A stretch of 64,000 nucleotides of DNA from Flavobacterium sp. DG2-3 (GCF_030730925.1 NZ_JAVAMB010000005.1:62001-126000); one strand, 5' to 3'; numbered from the stretch's first letter, positions 8,854 through 18,417 are shown. Made by a program: numbers and translations. Notes: a model not told the origin generated them from the sequence alone.

Positions 8854-11583
8854 ATGAAACATTTACAATTACTTCTTTTATTTTTTTACGTCACTTTCGC
8901 GCAAGCGCAAAACATCACCATTGTGAGTGATGCCAATGCACCGAGAGCAAAATACGGTGCAGAGAAATTAGCTGAGACTTTAACTTCAAAAGGATTTCAG
9001 GTTACAGCTTCAGACAAATTCAAAAAATCAAAAGATAAAGTAATTGTTATTGGTGAAAAAGGAACTGATTTTTGGAAAAAAAACGCCAAAAGCGCTAAAA
9101 TAGACGACAGCAAACTGACTAAAAAAGAAGGTTTCCAGATTCGTACTCAAAACAATATCACGTATATCGAAGGAACAGATGCGACTGGAGCGTTGTACGG
9201 CGCTTTGGAATTGGTAGACCGAATTAAAGATTCAGGTAAACTGCCATCAGATTTGAACGTCGACGACAGTCCAGAAATGGTTTTGCGTGGCGCTTGTATC
9301 GGAATGCAGAAACCCGTATATCTTCCTGGACGTGACGTTTACGAATATCCGTATACGCCAGAAACTTTTCCATGGTTTTACGATCAAAAATTATGGATTA
9401 AGTACTTGGATATGATGGTTGATAACCGCATGAATTCCTTATATTTATGGAACGGACACCCATTTGCTTCTTTGGTAAAACTAAAAGAATATCCGTTTGC
9501 TGTAGAAGTAAGCGACGAAGATTTCAAAAAGAACGAAGAAATCTATAAATTCCTGACTGTAGAAGCGAATAAAAGAGGAATCTGGGTAATTCAGATGTTT
9601 TACAACATCATTGTTTCTAAACCTTTTGCAGAGCATTACAACATCAAAACTCAGGATCGTTCACGACCAATTACACCTTTGTTGTCAGATTACACCAGAA
9701 AATCAATTGCTGCTTTTATCGAAAAATATCCAAATGTTGGTTTAATGGTTTGTTTGGGCGAAGCGATTAATACCGTTGATGACGACGTAGAATGGTTTAC
9801 CAAAACCATTATTCCAGGTGTTCGCGATGGTTTACAGGCTTTAGGAAAAACAGAAGAACCGCCGATTATTTTGCGTTCGCACGATACAGACGGACCTTTG
9901 GTAATGGAAAAGTCGCTTCCGTTATACAAGAATTTATACACAGAAAGTAAATACACAGGAGAATCTCTAACGACTTACACGCCGGGCGGACCTTGGGGTG
10001 AAACGCACAAACAGTTGAGTTCTCTAAAATCGATTCATATTGAAAACGTGCATATTCTAGCGAATTTAGAGCCATTCAGATACGGTTCACCAGATTTTAT
10101 TCAGAAAACGGTAAAAGCCATGCACAATATTCACGGAGCAAATGCTTTACACTTGTATCCGCAAGCTTCGTATTGGGATTGGCCATATTCTGCAGATAAA
10201 ACCAAAACAGGCGAACGTTTATTAGAAATGGACCGCGATTGGATTTGGTACAAAGCGTGGGCAAGATACGCTTGGGACAGTCAAAGGGATAGAAATGAAG
10301 AGATTAAATATTGGGATAATGACTTAGCCACAAAATACGGAACAAGTCAGGAAGCAGCTAACAATATTCTAAAAGCCTACGAAGAAACGGGAGAAATCGC
10401 TCCAAAAACGTTAAGACGTTTCGGAATCACAGAAGGAAACCGTCAAACTTTATTGTTAGGAATGTTCGAAAGCCAGTTGGTAAATCCGTCGAAATGGAGA
10501 GTATATCCGGGATTCCACGAATCTTGCGGGCCTCCGGGCGAATTATTATTGGAATACGCTAAAAAAGAATGGAATAAAGAACCGCATTCTGGCGAACTTC
10601 CAACGCAGATTATTGCTGAAATTACAGAACACGGGAGATTGGCAGTTGAAGCGATCGATAAAGCCGAAGCAAGCGTAACCAAAGATAAAGACGAATTCTT
10701 ACGTCTTAAAAACGATGTACATTGCTATAAAGCTTTCGCCGATTTCTTCTCAGAAAAAGTAAAAGCTGCGATTTTGGTTTTGCGTTACAGCTATTCAAAT
10801 GACATTGCCGATTTAGATAAAGCGTTGCCGCATTTAGAAAAAAGCATCGAATATTACGAGCTTTTGGTAAATCTTACGAAAGATCATTATTGGTATGCCA
10901 ACAGTATGCAGACCGCACAACGACGAATCCCGATTGGAGGTGACGACGGAAACAACAAAACTTGGGCAGAATTATTACCACATTATGAGCGCGAATTAGC
11001 AAATTTTAAAAGAAATTTAGAAAAGCTGAAATCGTCTAAAGACGGTAAAATCGAAACCAAAGAAGGAAAACCTTGGAAACCTGCCGAAGTAACTTTTATT
11101 GACGAAAAACCAGGATCTTATTTAGTAAAAACAGGAACAAAAGTATATGGAACAGATATTTCTGAATTAACCAAAATTGCTCCTGAACTTCAAAATCTAA
11201 AAGGATTCTCATTCGTAGAAAACGACCAGAACGAAAAAGGTACCCATTTGAAGTTCAGAAACACAAAAGCGGTTAAATTAGTAGTCGGTTATTTCAACTC
11301 CGATCAGAAGAGATTTTTGTTACCGCCAAGTTTAGAAACCGATGCTGCAGGAAATGCACACGGTCAGGCCGAAGTAATTTTGGCAAGCGCCATGAATTTG
11401 AAAGAGTTACCACGTGTAAACATTCATACGTACACTTTCCAGCCGGGCGAAAACAAACTCGATTTGGGTAAAGGCAAAGTATTGATTTTAGGTTTCATCG
11501 ACGCAGATCAGACCATTACACCGCGTGATGTTGGATATATCGATGCAGGAGAAAAAGCAGCAATCGACTGGTTATTTTATTAA
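8854..11583 (+). CDS. Orphan TIM-barrel glycoside hydrolase with GH20/GH67-type N-terminal domain
   Basis: The 909-residue protein has a signal peptide (AQAQ). Residues about 20-145 look like the small alpha/beta domain that precedes GH20, GH67 and GH84 barrels (ANAPRAKYGAEKLAETL, then EGTDATGALYGALELVDRI). A TIM barrel follows (about 160-480: MVDNRMNSLYLWNGHP, ANKRGIWVIQMFYN, MVCLGEAINTVDDDVEWF with E303, ILRSHDTDGP, LEPFRYGSPDF). The C-terminal 400 residues are a helical bundle and a beta-rich tail. It lacks the Asp-Glu pair of GH20 and clear GH67 signatures, so I cannot assign a family. Its neighbours suggest plant-glycan side-chain cleavage, perhaps of an acidic sugar. Confidence 0.6.
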   Translation: MKHLQLLLLFFYVTFAQAQNITIVSDANAPRAKYGAEKLAETLTSKGFQVTASDKFKKSKDKVIVIGEKGTDFWKKNAKSAKIDDSKLTKKEGFQIRTQNNITYIEGTDATGALYGALELVDRIKDSGKLPSDLNVDDSPEMVLRGACIGMQKPVYLPGRDVYEYPYTPETFPWFYDQKLWIKYLDMMVDNRMNSLYLWNGHPFASLVKLKEYPFAVEVSDEDFKKNEEIYKFLTVEANKRGIWVIQMFYNIIVSKPFAEHYNIKTQDRSRPITPLLSDYTRKSIAAFIEKYPNVGLMVCLGEAINTVDDDVEWFTKTIIPGVRDGLQALGKTEEPPIILRSHDTDGPLVMEKSLPLYKNLYTESKYTGESLTTYTPGGPWGETHKQLSSLKSIHIENVHILANLEPFRYGSPDFIQKTVKAMHNIHGANALHLYPQASYWDWPYSADKTKTGERLLEMDRDWIWYKAWARYAWDSQRDRNEEIKYWDNDLATKYGTSQEAANNILKAYEETGEIAPKTLRRFGITEGNRQTLLLGMFESQLVNPSKWRVYPGFHESCGPPGELLLEYAKKEWNKEPHSGELPTQIIAEITEHGRLAVEAIDKAEASVTKDKDEFLRLKNDVHCYKAFADFFSEKVKAAILVLRYSYSNDIADLDKALPHLEKSIEYYELLVNLTKDHYWYANSMQTAQRRIPIGGDDGNNKTWAELLPHYERELANFKRNLEKLKSSKDGKIETKEGKPWKPAEVTFIDEKPGSYLVKTGTKVYGTDISELTKIAPELQNLKGFSFVENDQNEKGTHLKFRNTKAVKLVVGYFNSDQKRFLLPPSLETDAAGNAHGQAEVILASAMNLKELPRVNIHTYTFQPGENKLDLGKGKVLILGFIDADQTITPRDVGYIDAGEKAAIDWLFY

Positions 11584-11589
11584 TAATTT

Positions 11590-11656
11590 GGGCGTGTTCG
11601 CCGCGGCGAATCGGGCTTTCTGCTAAATCGGGAGATACCGCCTCAATCCCTCACGC
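11590..11656. repeat. GC-rich ~85 bp repeat, inverted copy
   Basis: Bases 11590-11612 are the exact reverse complement of 701-723 (TTCGCCGCGGCGAA core). The homology continues through the complement of CTCCCGATTT to CTCACGC at 11650-11656. The two copies lie in opposite orientation on either side of the genes from 752 to 11583. Confidence 0.7.
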
Positions 11657-11673
11657 AAACCAAACGTTACGCT

Positions 11674-11706
11674 AAACCTGACGGGTTTTTAAAACCCGTC
11701 AGGTTT
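11674..11706. repeat. Perfect 15-bp hairpin
   Basis: AAACCTGACGGGTTT at 11674-11688 pairs exactly with 11692-11706 across a 3-base loop. It has the same layout as the CAAGGTTTTCGAAACCTTG hairpins at 393 and 577: a short hairpin placed just beside a mosaic palindrome. It could terminate transcription but no T-run follows. Confidence 0.65.
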
Positions 11707-11730
11707 AATAAGAACTAATATACTCAATCT

Positions 11731-11832
11731 TGTCATCCCGAGGAACGAGGGATCTCCCCAAGAAACTCGACAAAGATTGGCGACATACTTTGTAGAGCTA
11801 CTAGCGAAGATTTCTCCTTCGTCGAAATGACA
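11731..11832. repeat. Mosaic palindrome family, copy d
   Basis: The left arm is TGTCATCCCGAGGAACGAGG and the right arm is TCTCCTTCGTCGAAATGACA, so the arms are of different types. The core CTCGACAAAGATTGGCGA is intact. A half copy of the ATATAAG repeat (11868-11893) follows and creates a false upstream start for the next gene. Confidence 0.8.
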
Positions 11833-11899
11833 AAAAAAGCCGAAGGCTTTGCATAATAAACTAAAAACAACCTTATATAACTTATATGGTTTTAAAAAT

Positions 11900-14800
11900 A
11901 TGAACAGAATAGTTTTTTTTATTTTTTGTTTTTTCTCAAGTTTTTGCTCTGTTTGGAGTCAGGGCAAAAGTTCAGTGCGTAAAGAAATTTCGCTGAATTC
12001 ATCTTGGGAGACCGTAATGCTGGATAATCTTCCGCTGAAAGAAGAAGATTTTGTAGAAAATCCAAAAACTGATTCCAATTGGCAAAAGGTAAGTGTGCCT
12101 CACAATTGGGATCAGTATTATGGTTTCAGGAGAACAAAACATGGAAATTTGCACGGAACTGCCTGGTACAAAAGAACTTTAAAACTGGATAAAATTACAT
12201 CCGGACAAAAGTTCTTTTTGTTTTTTGAAGGCGTAAGTTCTTATGCAACAGTTTGGGTAAACGGAAAAAAAGCCGGCGAACACAAAGGTGGAAGAACGAC
12301 TTTTACGCTTGATATTTCCAAATTAATTTATGCAAATAAAGAAAACCAGATTCTGGTAAAAGCATCGCATCCATCCTTTATTGCCGATCTTCCTTGGGTT
12401 TGCGGAGGCTGTTCGGGTGAATGGGGATTCTCGGAAGGTTCTCAGCCAATGGGGATTTTCAGACCTGTTTCTTTGGTTATCACAAACGATGTCAGAATTG
12501 AACCTTTTGGCGTTCATATTTGGAATGACAAAACGGTTTCTAAACAAAAAGCGATTTTACATACCACTACAGAAATCAAAAATTACGGCACTTCAAACCG
12601 AAATTTAACCGTAGAGAATACTCTTTTTGATGCTTCAGGAAAGAAAGTTTCAAGCATTAAAAATCAAATCAAATACAATTCGGGAGAGAAAAAAGAAGTG
12701 GCGCTGACCTTGCCTGAAATTCAAAATCCGAAATTGTGGTCGCCTTCAAATCCGTATTTGTATAAATTGGTTACGACTATTTCTGAAAACGGAAAAATTA
12801 TCGATCAGTTAACGACACCTTACGGAATCCGTTGGGTGAGTTGGCCGGTTAGCCGTGACGGAAAAGACAATCGTTTTTTCATTAATGACGAACCTGTTTT
12901 TATCAATGGAGTTTGTGAATACGAACATCAGATAGGAAATAGTCATGCATTTTCAAACGAACAGATTCATGCTAGAATCGAGCAAATAAAAGCCGCTGGA
13001 TTTAATGCTTTCCGTGAAGCGCATCAGCCTCATAATTTATTATACCAAAAAGAATTAGACGAAAACGGAATCTTATTCTGGAGCCAGTTTTCGGCGCATA
13101 TTTGGTACGATGCACCAGAATTTAAAGAAAATTTTAAAACGCTTTTACGCGAATGGATTAAGGAACGCAGAAATAGCCCGTCGGTTGTGATGTGGGGTTT
13201 GCAGAATGAAAGCACAATTCCGAAAGAATTTGCAGAAGAATGCACGCAGATTATCCGCGAAATGGATCCGTTATCGGAGAAACAAAGAATTGTAACGACT
13301 TGCAACGGCGGAGAAGGAACCGATTGGAATGTGGTTCAAAACTGGTCTGGAACTTATGGCGGTGATCCGTTAAAATATCATCTGGAAATGACGACTCAGT
13401 TATTAAACGGAGAATATGGTGCATGGCGTTCGGCAGATTTGCATACCGAAGGCGAATTCGATCAAAAAGGAACTTTGAGCGAAAATCGTTTTTCTCAATT
13501 AATGGAAATTAAAGTCCGCGAAGCTGAATCGGTAAAAGATAAAATTGCAGGACAATTCAACTGGCTTTTTGCTTCGCATGAAAATCCAGGACGCGTGCAG
13601 AACGGAGAAGGATTTAGAGATATCGACAAAGTTGGACCAGTTAATTACAAAGGACTTTTTACGATTTGGGGCGAGCCTTTGGATGCGTATTATATGTACC
13701 GCGCCAATTATGTTTCGAACAAAACCAATCCGATGGTGTATATTGTTTCGCACACTTGGCCAAGCCGTTGGGAAAGTGCCGGAATCAAAAACGGAATCGA
13801 TATTTACTCCAATTGCGACGAAGTAGAATTGTTTAATGACGTCAATAAAATGTCATTAGGAAAACTAAAAAATCCAGGAATAGGAAAACATTTTCAGTTT
13901 AACAATGTCAACGTTCAGTACAATGTTTTATATGCCGTTGGATACGTAAACGGAAAAGCCGTTGCGAAAGATTATGTTGTTTTAAATAATCTTCCAAAGG
14001 CACCAAATTTAGAAGCTTTAACACCAAACAAAACAGATATTTTAAAAGCGAAAAGCGATTTAAATTATATCTACAGAGTAAACTGCGGTGGTTCTGAATT
14101 CACAGATTCCAACGGAAACACTTGGTTAACCGATACACACAAAAGCGGAAAAAACAGCTGGGGTTCTTTATCATGGACAGATAATTTTGAAAAACTGCCA
14201 GATTTTTATGCAAGCCAAAGAAGTACTTTTGACCCAATCGACGGAACAAAAGATCAGTCTTTATTTCAAACTTTCAGATATGGGGTTGACAAATTAAGTT
14301 ATGAATTTCCTGCACCAGATGGAGAATATGTAATCGAATTATACTTTACAGAACCTTGGTACGGAACGGGTGGAGGATTAGACTGCAAAGGCTGGCGTTT
14401 GTTTGATGTTGCCATAAACGATAATATAGTTTTAAAAGATTTCGATATTTGGGCAGAAGCGGGTCATGATAATGCTTTAAAGAAAACGTTGAAAGTAAAA
14501 AGCGTTGGCGGAAAAATTAAAATTTCGTTTCCAAATGTCAAAGTGGGGCAGGCGATTATTTCGGCAATTGCAATCGCAACCAAAGATTATCACGCGAGAC
14601 CTGTTGAGGAATCAGCTAGAAATATTCAGAATGTAAGTTTAGATTCTAAAGATTTTAAAATCGCTTCTTGGTTAGATATCAATTCAAAACAATATCTAAA
14701 CTCAGAAGTTGTATTTACAGAACTTCCGTCAGAACTTTTCGGAGCTGATTATGTACAGTTTTCTGCTGATTCAAAAGTTTTAGGCTCGTTTACAGCAAAA

Positions 14801-15415
14801 GAAGAATCGAATATTTATGTTTTAGTTGACAATAAAATAAAGACATTATCTTGGCTTTCGGATTGTAAAAAAATAGAAGAAAAAGCGAAAAATAATGCTG
14901 GAGTTTCTTTTGATGTTTTCACTAAAAAAGTAAAAAAAGGGGAGAAGGTTTCTTTTGATAATTCAGAAACGACGACTTCAATTGTCGTAGTTCCAACCTA
15001 TGATATGGGCGAAAAAGACGATTCGAGACCTGTTGTAATCATCGAAGCCGAAAAAACGAAAACAACTGGAACTGGAATCGAAAAAGGAAATTTCAAAAAA
15101 GCAGATTATATTGAATTCACAAAAAAGACGAATAACAGTATTGAGTTTGAAGTAAAACCTGGAGTTGCGGGGATTTATTTGATGCGTTTCCGTTTTATGA
15201 ACCGAAATGAAACGCCATTAAAAGTAAAATTCAAAATGGAAGATGCATACGGAATTTTAATGCGAAATGATACGATTGAGTTTTTCCCTTCGCCAGAAAA
15301 ATGGAAAATATTAAACACAACATCAGGAGGTTATATCAACGCTGGAACGTATAAAATTACTTTGGAAGGAGATGATTTGAAAGGGTTAATGTTGGATAAT
15401 TTCGAGTTTCAATAA
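11900..15415 (+). CDS. GH2 glycosidase with malectin and CBM6/35-like domains
   Basis: The start is placed at 11900 because the signal peptide MNRIVFFIFCFFSSFCSVWSQ begins there. An upstream in-frame ATG at 11849 lies in a repeat. The 1171-residue protein has the GH2 order: jelly-roll sugar-binding domain (about 25-190), Ig-like domain, TIM barrel (about 310-600). The acid/base is E437 in WGLQNES and the likely nucleophile is E505 in NGEYGAW. A malectin-like domain (about 724-893, RVNCGGSEF) and a C-terminal CBM6/35-like module (from about 1045, IIEAEKTKTTG) follow. Retaining beta-galactosidase or beta-glucuronidase activity is typical of the family, but the exact sugar is unclear. The extra binding modules suggest a polymeric substrate. 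Confidence 0.85.
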   Translation: MNRIVFFIFCFFSSFCSVWSQGKSSVRKEISLNSSWETVMLDNLPLKEEDFVENPKTDSNWQKVSVPHNWDQYYGFRRTKHGNLHGTAWYKRTLKLDKITSGQKFFLFFEGVSSYATVWVNGKKAGEHKGGRTTFTLDISKLIYANKENQILVKASHPSFIADLPWVCGGCSGEWGFSEGSQPMGIFRPVSLVITNDVRIEPFGVHIWNDKTVSKQKAILHTTTEIKNYGTSNRNLTVENTLFDASGKKVSSIKNQIKYNSGEKKEVALTLPEIQNPKLWSPSNPYLYKLVTTISENGKIIDQLTTPYGIRWVSWPVSRDGKDNRFFINDEPVFINGVCEYEHQIGNSHAFSNEQIHARIEQIKAAGFNAFREAHQPHNLLYQKELDENGILFWSQFSAHIWYDAPEFKENFKTLLREWIKERRNSPSVVMWGLQNESTIPKEFAEECTQIIREMDPLSEKQRIVTTCNGGEGTDWNVVQNWSGTYGGDPLKYHLEMTTQLLNGEYGAWRSADLHTEGEFDQKGTLSENRFSQLMEIKVREAESVKDKIAGQFNWLFASHENPGRVQNGEGFRDIDKVGPVNYKGLFTIWGEPLDAYYMYRANYVSNKTNPMVYIVSHTWPSRWESAGIKNGIDIYSNCDEVELFNDVNKMSLGKLKNPGIGKHFQFNNVNVQYNVLYAVGYVNGKAVAKDYVVLNNLPKAPNLEALTPNKTDILKAKSDLNYIYRVNCGGSEFTDSNGNTWLTDTHKSGKNSWGSLSWTDNFEKLPDFYASQRSTFDPIDGTKDQSLFQTFRYGVDKLSYEFPAPDGEYVIELYFTEPWYGTGGGLDCKGWRLFDVAINDNIVLKDFDIWAEAGHDNALKKTLKVKSVGGKIKISFPNVKVGQAIISAIAIATKDYHARPVEESARNIQNVSLDSKDFKIASWLDINSKQYLNSEVVFTELPSELFGADYVQFSADSKVLGSFTAKEESNIYVLVDNKIKTLSWLSDCKKIEEKAKNNAGVSFDVFTKKVKKGEKVSFDNSETTTSIVVVPTYDMGEKDDSRPVVIIEAEKTKTTGTGIEKGNFKKADYIEFTKKTNNSIEFEVKPGVAGIYLMRFRFMNRNETPLKVKFKMEDAYGILMRNDTIEFFPSPEKWKILNTTSGGYINAGTYKITLEGDDLKGLMLDNFEFQ

Positions 15416-15508
15416 AAGGTATTTGCCACGAAGACGCGAAGGCACAAAGGTTTTTAAACCATATAAGTCATATAAGTTCAATTAAGTTTGATCGCGTTAA
15501 GATTCCTT

Positions 15509-15613
15509 TGTCAGGCTGAGCGGAGTCGAAGCCCGCGCAAGAAGCTCGACAAAGATTGGCGATTAAGGTTACGGAATTACTTTGTGTGGGCTTCGACTCC
15601 GCTCAGCCTGACA
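15509..15613. repeat. Mosaic palindrome family, copy e
   Basis: Both arms are of the GTCAGGCTGAGCGGAGTCGA type and pair perfectly over about 25 bp with the right arm TCGACTCCGCTCAGCCTGAC. The core CTCGACAAAGATTGGCGA matches the other copies. It is the clearest example of matched arm types with a conserved centre. Confidence 0.88.
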
Positions 15614-15682
15614 AATAAAGAGTATAGATTTAAATTAGAATAAAAAAATAATCGCGCAAAGTCGCAAAGACGCTAAGAAATT

Positions 15683-15747
15683 AACCATATAAGTGATATA
15701 AGAAATTTTACGTTTTGCTAAAATAAACTTATATCACTTATATGGTT
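15683..15747. repeat. ATATAAG palindrome, full copy with perfect arms
   Basis: AACCATATAAGTGATATAAG at 15683-15702 is the exact reverse complement of 15728-15747. The centre is about 25 AT-rich bases. It lies 35 bases before the second GH2 start codon. Confidence 0.88.
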
Positions 15748-15781
15748 TCAAAAAAAACTTTGCGAGAGAAAAAATAAAAAT

Positions 15782-18187
15782 ATGGTTAAGAAAATTTTAC
15801 TTGCATTTACAGTTTTGCTTTCAGCATCAATAATGGCTCAAAAACAAGCCAGAATTGTAGAAGACTTCAATAAAAACTGGAACTTCAAATTAGGAGATCA
15901 TCCAGAAGCGATAAACGCAAACTACAATGCATCAGATTGGAGAACGCTTCAATTGCCACATGATTGGAGTATTGAAGGAGCTTTTGATAAAGATGCTAAA
16001 ACTAAACAAGCGCAAGGTTTTTTACCTGCTGGAAAAGGCTGGTATCGCAAGACTTTTACTATTCCTGCAAGTTGGAAAAGCAAAACAATTTCGATTGAAT
16101 TTGATGGAGTTTTTAAGAATAGCGAAGTGTTTATAAATGGTAAATCATTAGGAATGCGTCCAAATGGATATATCTCTTTTGGATATGATTTGTCTCTTTA
16201 TTTGAATTATGGACAAGCCAATATTATCGCTGTTAAAGTTGATAATGATGCGCAACCCAATTCAAGATGGTACACAGGTTCTGGGATTTACAGAAATGTG
16301 AGATTGGTGGCTAGCGAAAAACTGCATGTTGGGAAGTGGGGAACTTTTGTAACTACGCCTGAAGTTTCAACAAACAAATCAAAAGTGCATTTAGAAGTTA
16401 CAATTGATAATGATAATGATACCGCTAGAGAATTTACATTGGTGACTTCTATTTTAGATGCTAAGAATAAGGAAGTGGCTAATAAAATTTCGATAGAGAA
16501 AATTGAGGCTAAAACATTTGAAACTAAAGTGCATAATCTGGATGTTCTAAAACCGCAACTATGGAATACTGAAAATCCCTATTTGTATAAAGTTGTCACT
16601 AAAATCTACGAGAAATCTATACTAGTTGATAATTACGTAACACCACTTGGATTTAGATTTTTCAATTTCGATTCAGAAAAAGGATTTTCATTGAATGGTG
16701 TTCCGACTAAAATTTATGGAGTTTGTCTGCATCACGACAATGGCGCTTTGGGTGCGGTTGAAAATATTCATGCCGTTCGCAGAAAGTTGACGTTGATGAA
16801 AGAAATGGGTGCAAACGCCATCAGAATGTCTCATAATCCGCATTCTTTGGAAATGATGCAATTGTGCGACGAAATGGGATTCATCGTTCAGGACGAAGCT
16901 TTTGATGTTTGGAAAAAGAAAAAAGTAACCAACGATTACCACAAAGACTGGGATGCTTGGCACAAACAGGATTTGGAAGATTTTATTAAAAGAGATCGAA
17001 ATCATCCGTCTGTAATGATGTGGAGTATTGGTAATGAAATCCGTGAACAGTTTGATTCGACTGGAATTGCGATTACTCGTGAATTAGCAAAAATCGTAAA
17101 AAATCTGGATACAACGCGTCCCGTAACTTCCGCTTTGACGGAGAATGTAATCGAGAAAAATTTTATTTACCAGTCGGGCGCTTTAGATTTATTAGGTTTC
17201 AATTATAAACACGAAGATTATAAAGATTTCCCCACGAAATTTAAAGGGCAAAAAATACTAGCTTCAGAAAGTGTTTCGGCTTTGGAAACGCGTGGACATT
17301 ATGATTTTCCTGACGGAATAAAAGCTTGGCCGACCAAACACGGCGCTCCGTTTGACGGAAATGCTGACTGGACGGTTTCGGCGTACGATCAGGTGAAATC
17401 GTATTGGGGAGCAACGCACGAAGAAAACTGGAAAACAATCAAAAGTCAAGATTTTATGGCGGGAACTTTTATCTGGACAGGATTCGATTATATCGGAGAA
17501 CCAGATCCGTACCCGTTTCCGGCAAGAAGTTCGTATTTCGGAATTGTAGATTTGGCCGGACTTCCAAAAGATGTGTATTATATGTACCAAAGCGAATGGT
17601 CAAAGAAAGACGTTCTGTATATTTTTCCGCATTGGAACTGGAAAAAAGATCAGGAAGTTGCTGTTTGGGCGTATTATAATAATGCAGATGAAGTGGAGCT
17701 TTTCTTAAACGGAAAATCTCTCGGCAAAAAAGCCAAACAAAATGATGATTTGCATATTTCGTGGAATGTGAAGTTCGAACCTGGAACGCTAAAAGCGGTT
17801 TCCAGAAAGAATGGAAAAGTAGTTTTAGAAAAAGAAATTCATACCGCTGGTGAAGCTGTTAAAATTGATTTAAAGGCAAATAAAACTTCTATCAAAAATG
17901 ATACTTACGATTTGGTTTATGTGACAGTTTCTTTAGCCGATAAAGATGGAAACCTTTTGCCAAATGCCATGGACTTAATCAATTTTGAAGTTACTGGTGG
18001 AGGAAAATTAGTTGGGGTTGATAATGGTTATCAAGCCAATTTGGAATCGTTTAAAGCGAATTCTTGTAAGTTGTTTAACGGAAAATGTATTGCGATTATT
18101 CAGTCGAATGGGAAGAAAGAGAGTATTCGTTTGAAAGCTTCTGCCAATGGATTGTCGTCTTCAGAAATTACAATAAAAGTAAATTAA
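15782..18187 (+). CDS. GH2 beta-galactosidase-type enzyme
   Basis: The 801-residue exported enzyme has a signal peptide ending near IMAQ. Domain order is sugar-binding jelly-roll (LPHDWSIEGAF, about 25-190), Ig-like domain, TIM barrel (about 300-600), and C-terminal Ig-like domains of the DUF4982 type (VWAYYNNADEVELFLNGKSL and the VYVTVSLADKDGN-like end). The acid/base is E419 in WSIGNEI and the nucleophile is E496 in LASESVSA. Layout and length fit Bacteroidota GH2 beta-galactosidases, although GH2 also includes beta-glucuronidases and beta-mannosidases. It differs from the preceding GH2 in lacking malectin or CBM modules. It is probably periplasmic. Confidence 0.88.
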   Translation: MVKKILLAFTVLLSASIMAQKQARIVEDFNKNWNFKLGDHPEAINANYNASDWRTLQLPHDWSIEGAFDKDAKTKQAQGFLPAGKGWYRKTFTIPASWKSKTISIEFDGVFKNSEVFINGKSLGMRPNGYISFGYDLSLYLNYGQANIIAVKVDNDAQPNSRWYTGSGIYRNVRLVASEKLHVGKWGTFVTTPEVSTNKSKVHLEVTIDNDNDTAREFTLVTSILDAKNKEVANKISIEKIEAKTFETKVHNLDVLKPQLWNTENPYLYKVVTKIYEKSILVDNYVTPLGFRFFNFDSEKGFSLNGVPTKIYGVCLHHDNGALGAVENIHAVRRKLTLMKEMGANAIRMSHNPHSLEMMQLCDEMGFIVQDEAFDVWKKKKVTNDYHKDWDAWHKQDLEDFIKRDRNHPSVMMWSIGNEIREQFDSTGIAITRELAKIVKNLDTTRPVTSALTENVIEKNFIYQSGALDLLGFNYKHEDYKDFPTKFKGQKILASESVSALETRGHYDFPDGIKAWPTKHGAPFDGNADWTVSAYDQVKSYWGATHEENWKTIKSQDFMAGTFIWTGFDYIGEPDPYPFPARSSYFGIVDLAGLPKDVYYMYQSEWSKKDVLYIFPHWNWKKDQEVAVWAYYNNADEVELFLNGKSLGKKAKQNDDLHISWNVKFEPGTLKAVSRKNGKVVLEKEIHTAGEAVKIDLKANKTSIKNDTYDLVYVTVSLADKDGNLLPNAMDLINFEVTGGGKLVGVDNGYQANLESFKANSCKLFNGKCIAIIQSNGKKESIRLKASANGLSSSEITIKVN

Positions 18188-18190
18188 AAA

Positions 18191-18334
18191 AATCTCGCAA
18201 AGGCGCGAAGTCGCTAAGCTTTTTGAACCATATAAGTTATATAAGTAATTTTAAGTTTTGCCTTTATGATCTTAAATGACTTATATGGTTTTCTTTTTTG
18301 TATAATCTTTGCGCCTTCGCGCCTTTGCGAGATT
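18191..18334. repeat. Nested double palindrome (CGCAAAG arms around ATATAAG arms)
   Basis: The outer arms AATCTCGCAAAGGCGCGAAG (18191-18210) and 18315-18334 are perfect reverse complements. Inside them lies an ATATAAG palindrome (18226-18290). The nested structure sits directly after the GH2 stop codon. The gap up to 18417 holds no gene. Confidence 0.85.
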
Positions 18335-18417
18335 TTTCATAATATGCTTTGAAGTATTTTTTGTGTTGTTTGTAGAATTAAACCTATATTAGCTTTATAA
18401 TATTTAAAAGCCGAAAA

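Larger units (their letters stand above)
15416..15781. other. Repeat-filled intergenic region between the two GH2 genes
   Basis: No gene is seen. In order it holds a CGCAAAG-type piece (15423-15450), a half ATATAAG repeat (15457-15490), mosaic palindrome copy e (15509-15613), another CGCAAAG piece (15648-15677) and a full ATATAAG palindrome (15683-15747). Confidence 0.7.

Noticed and set aside
701-11612. Insertion sequence bounded by the GC-rich inverted blocks
   Set aside because: No transposase gene and no target duplication are visible, so only a repeat is reported.
11849-11899. Upstream in-frame ATG for the malectin-containing GH2
   Set aside because: It lies in a half ATATAAG repeat, and a standard signal peptide begins at the ATG at 11900.
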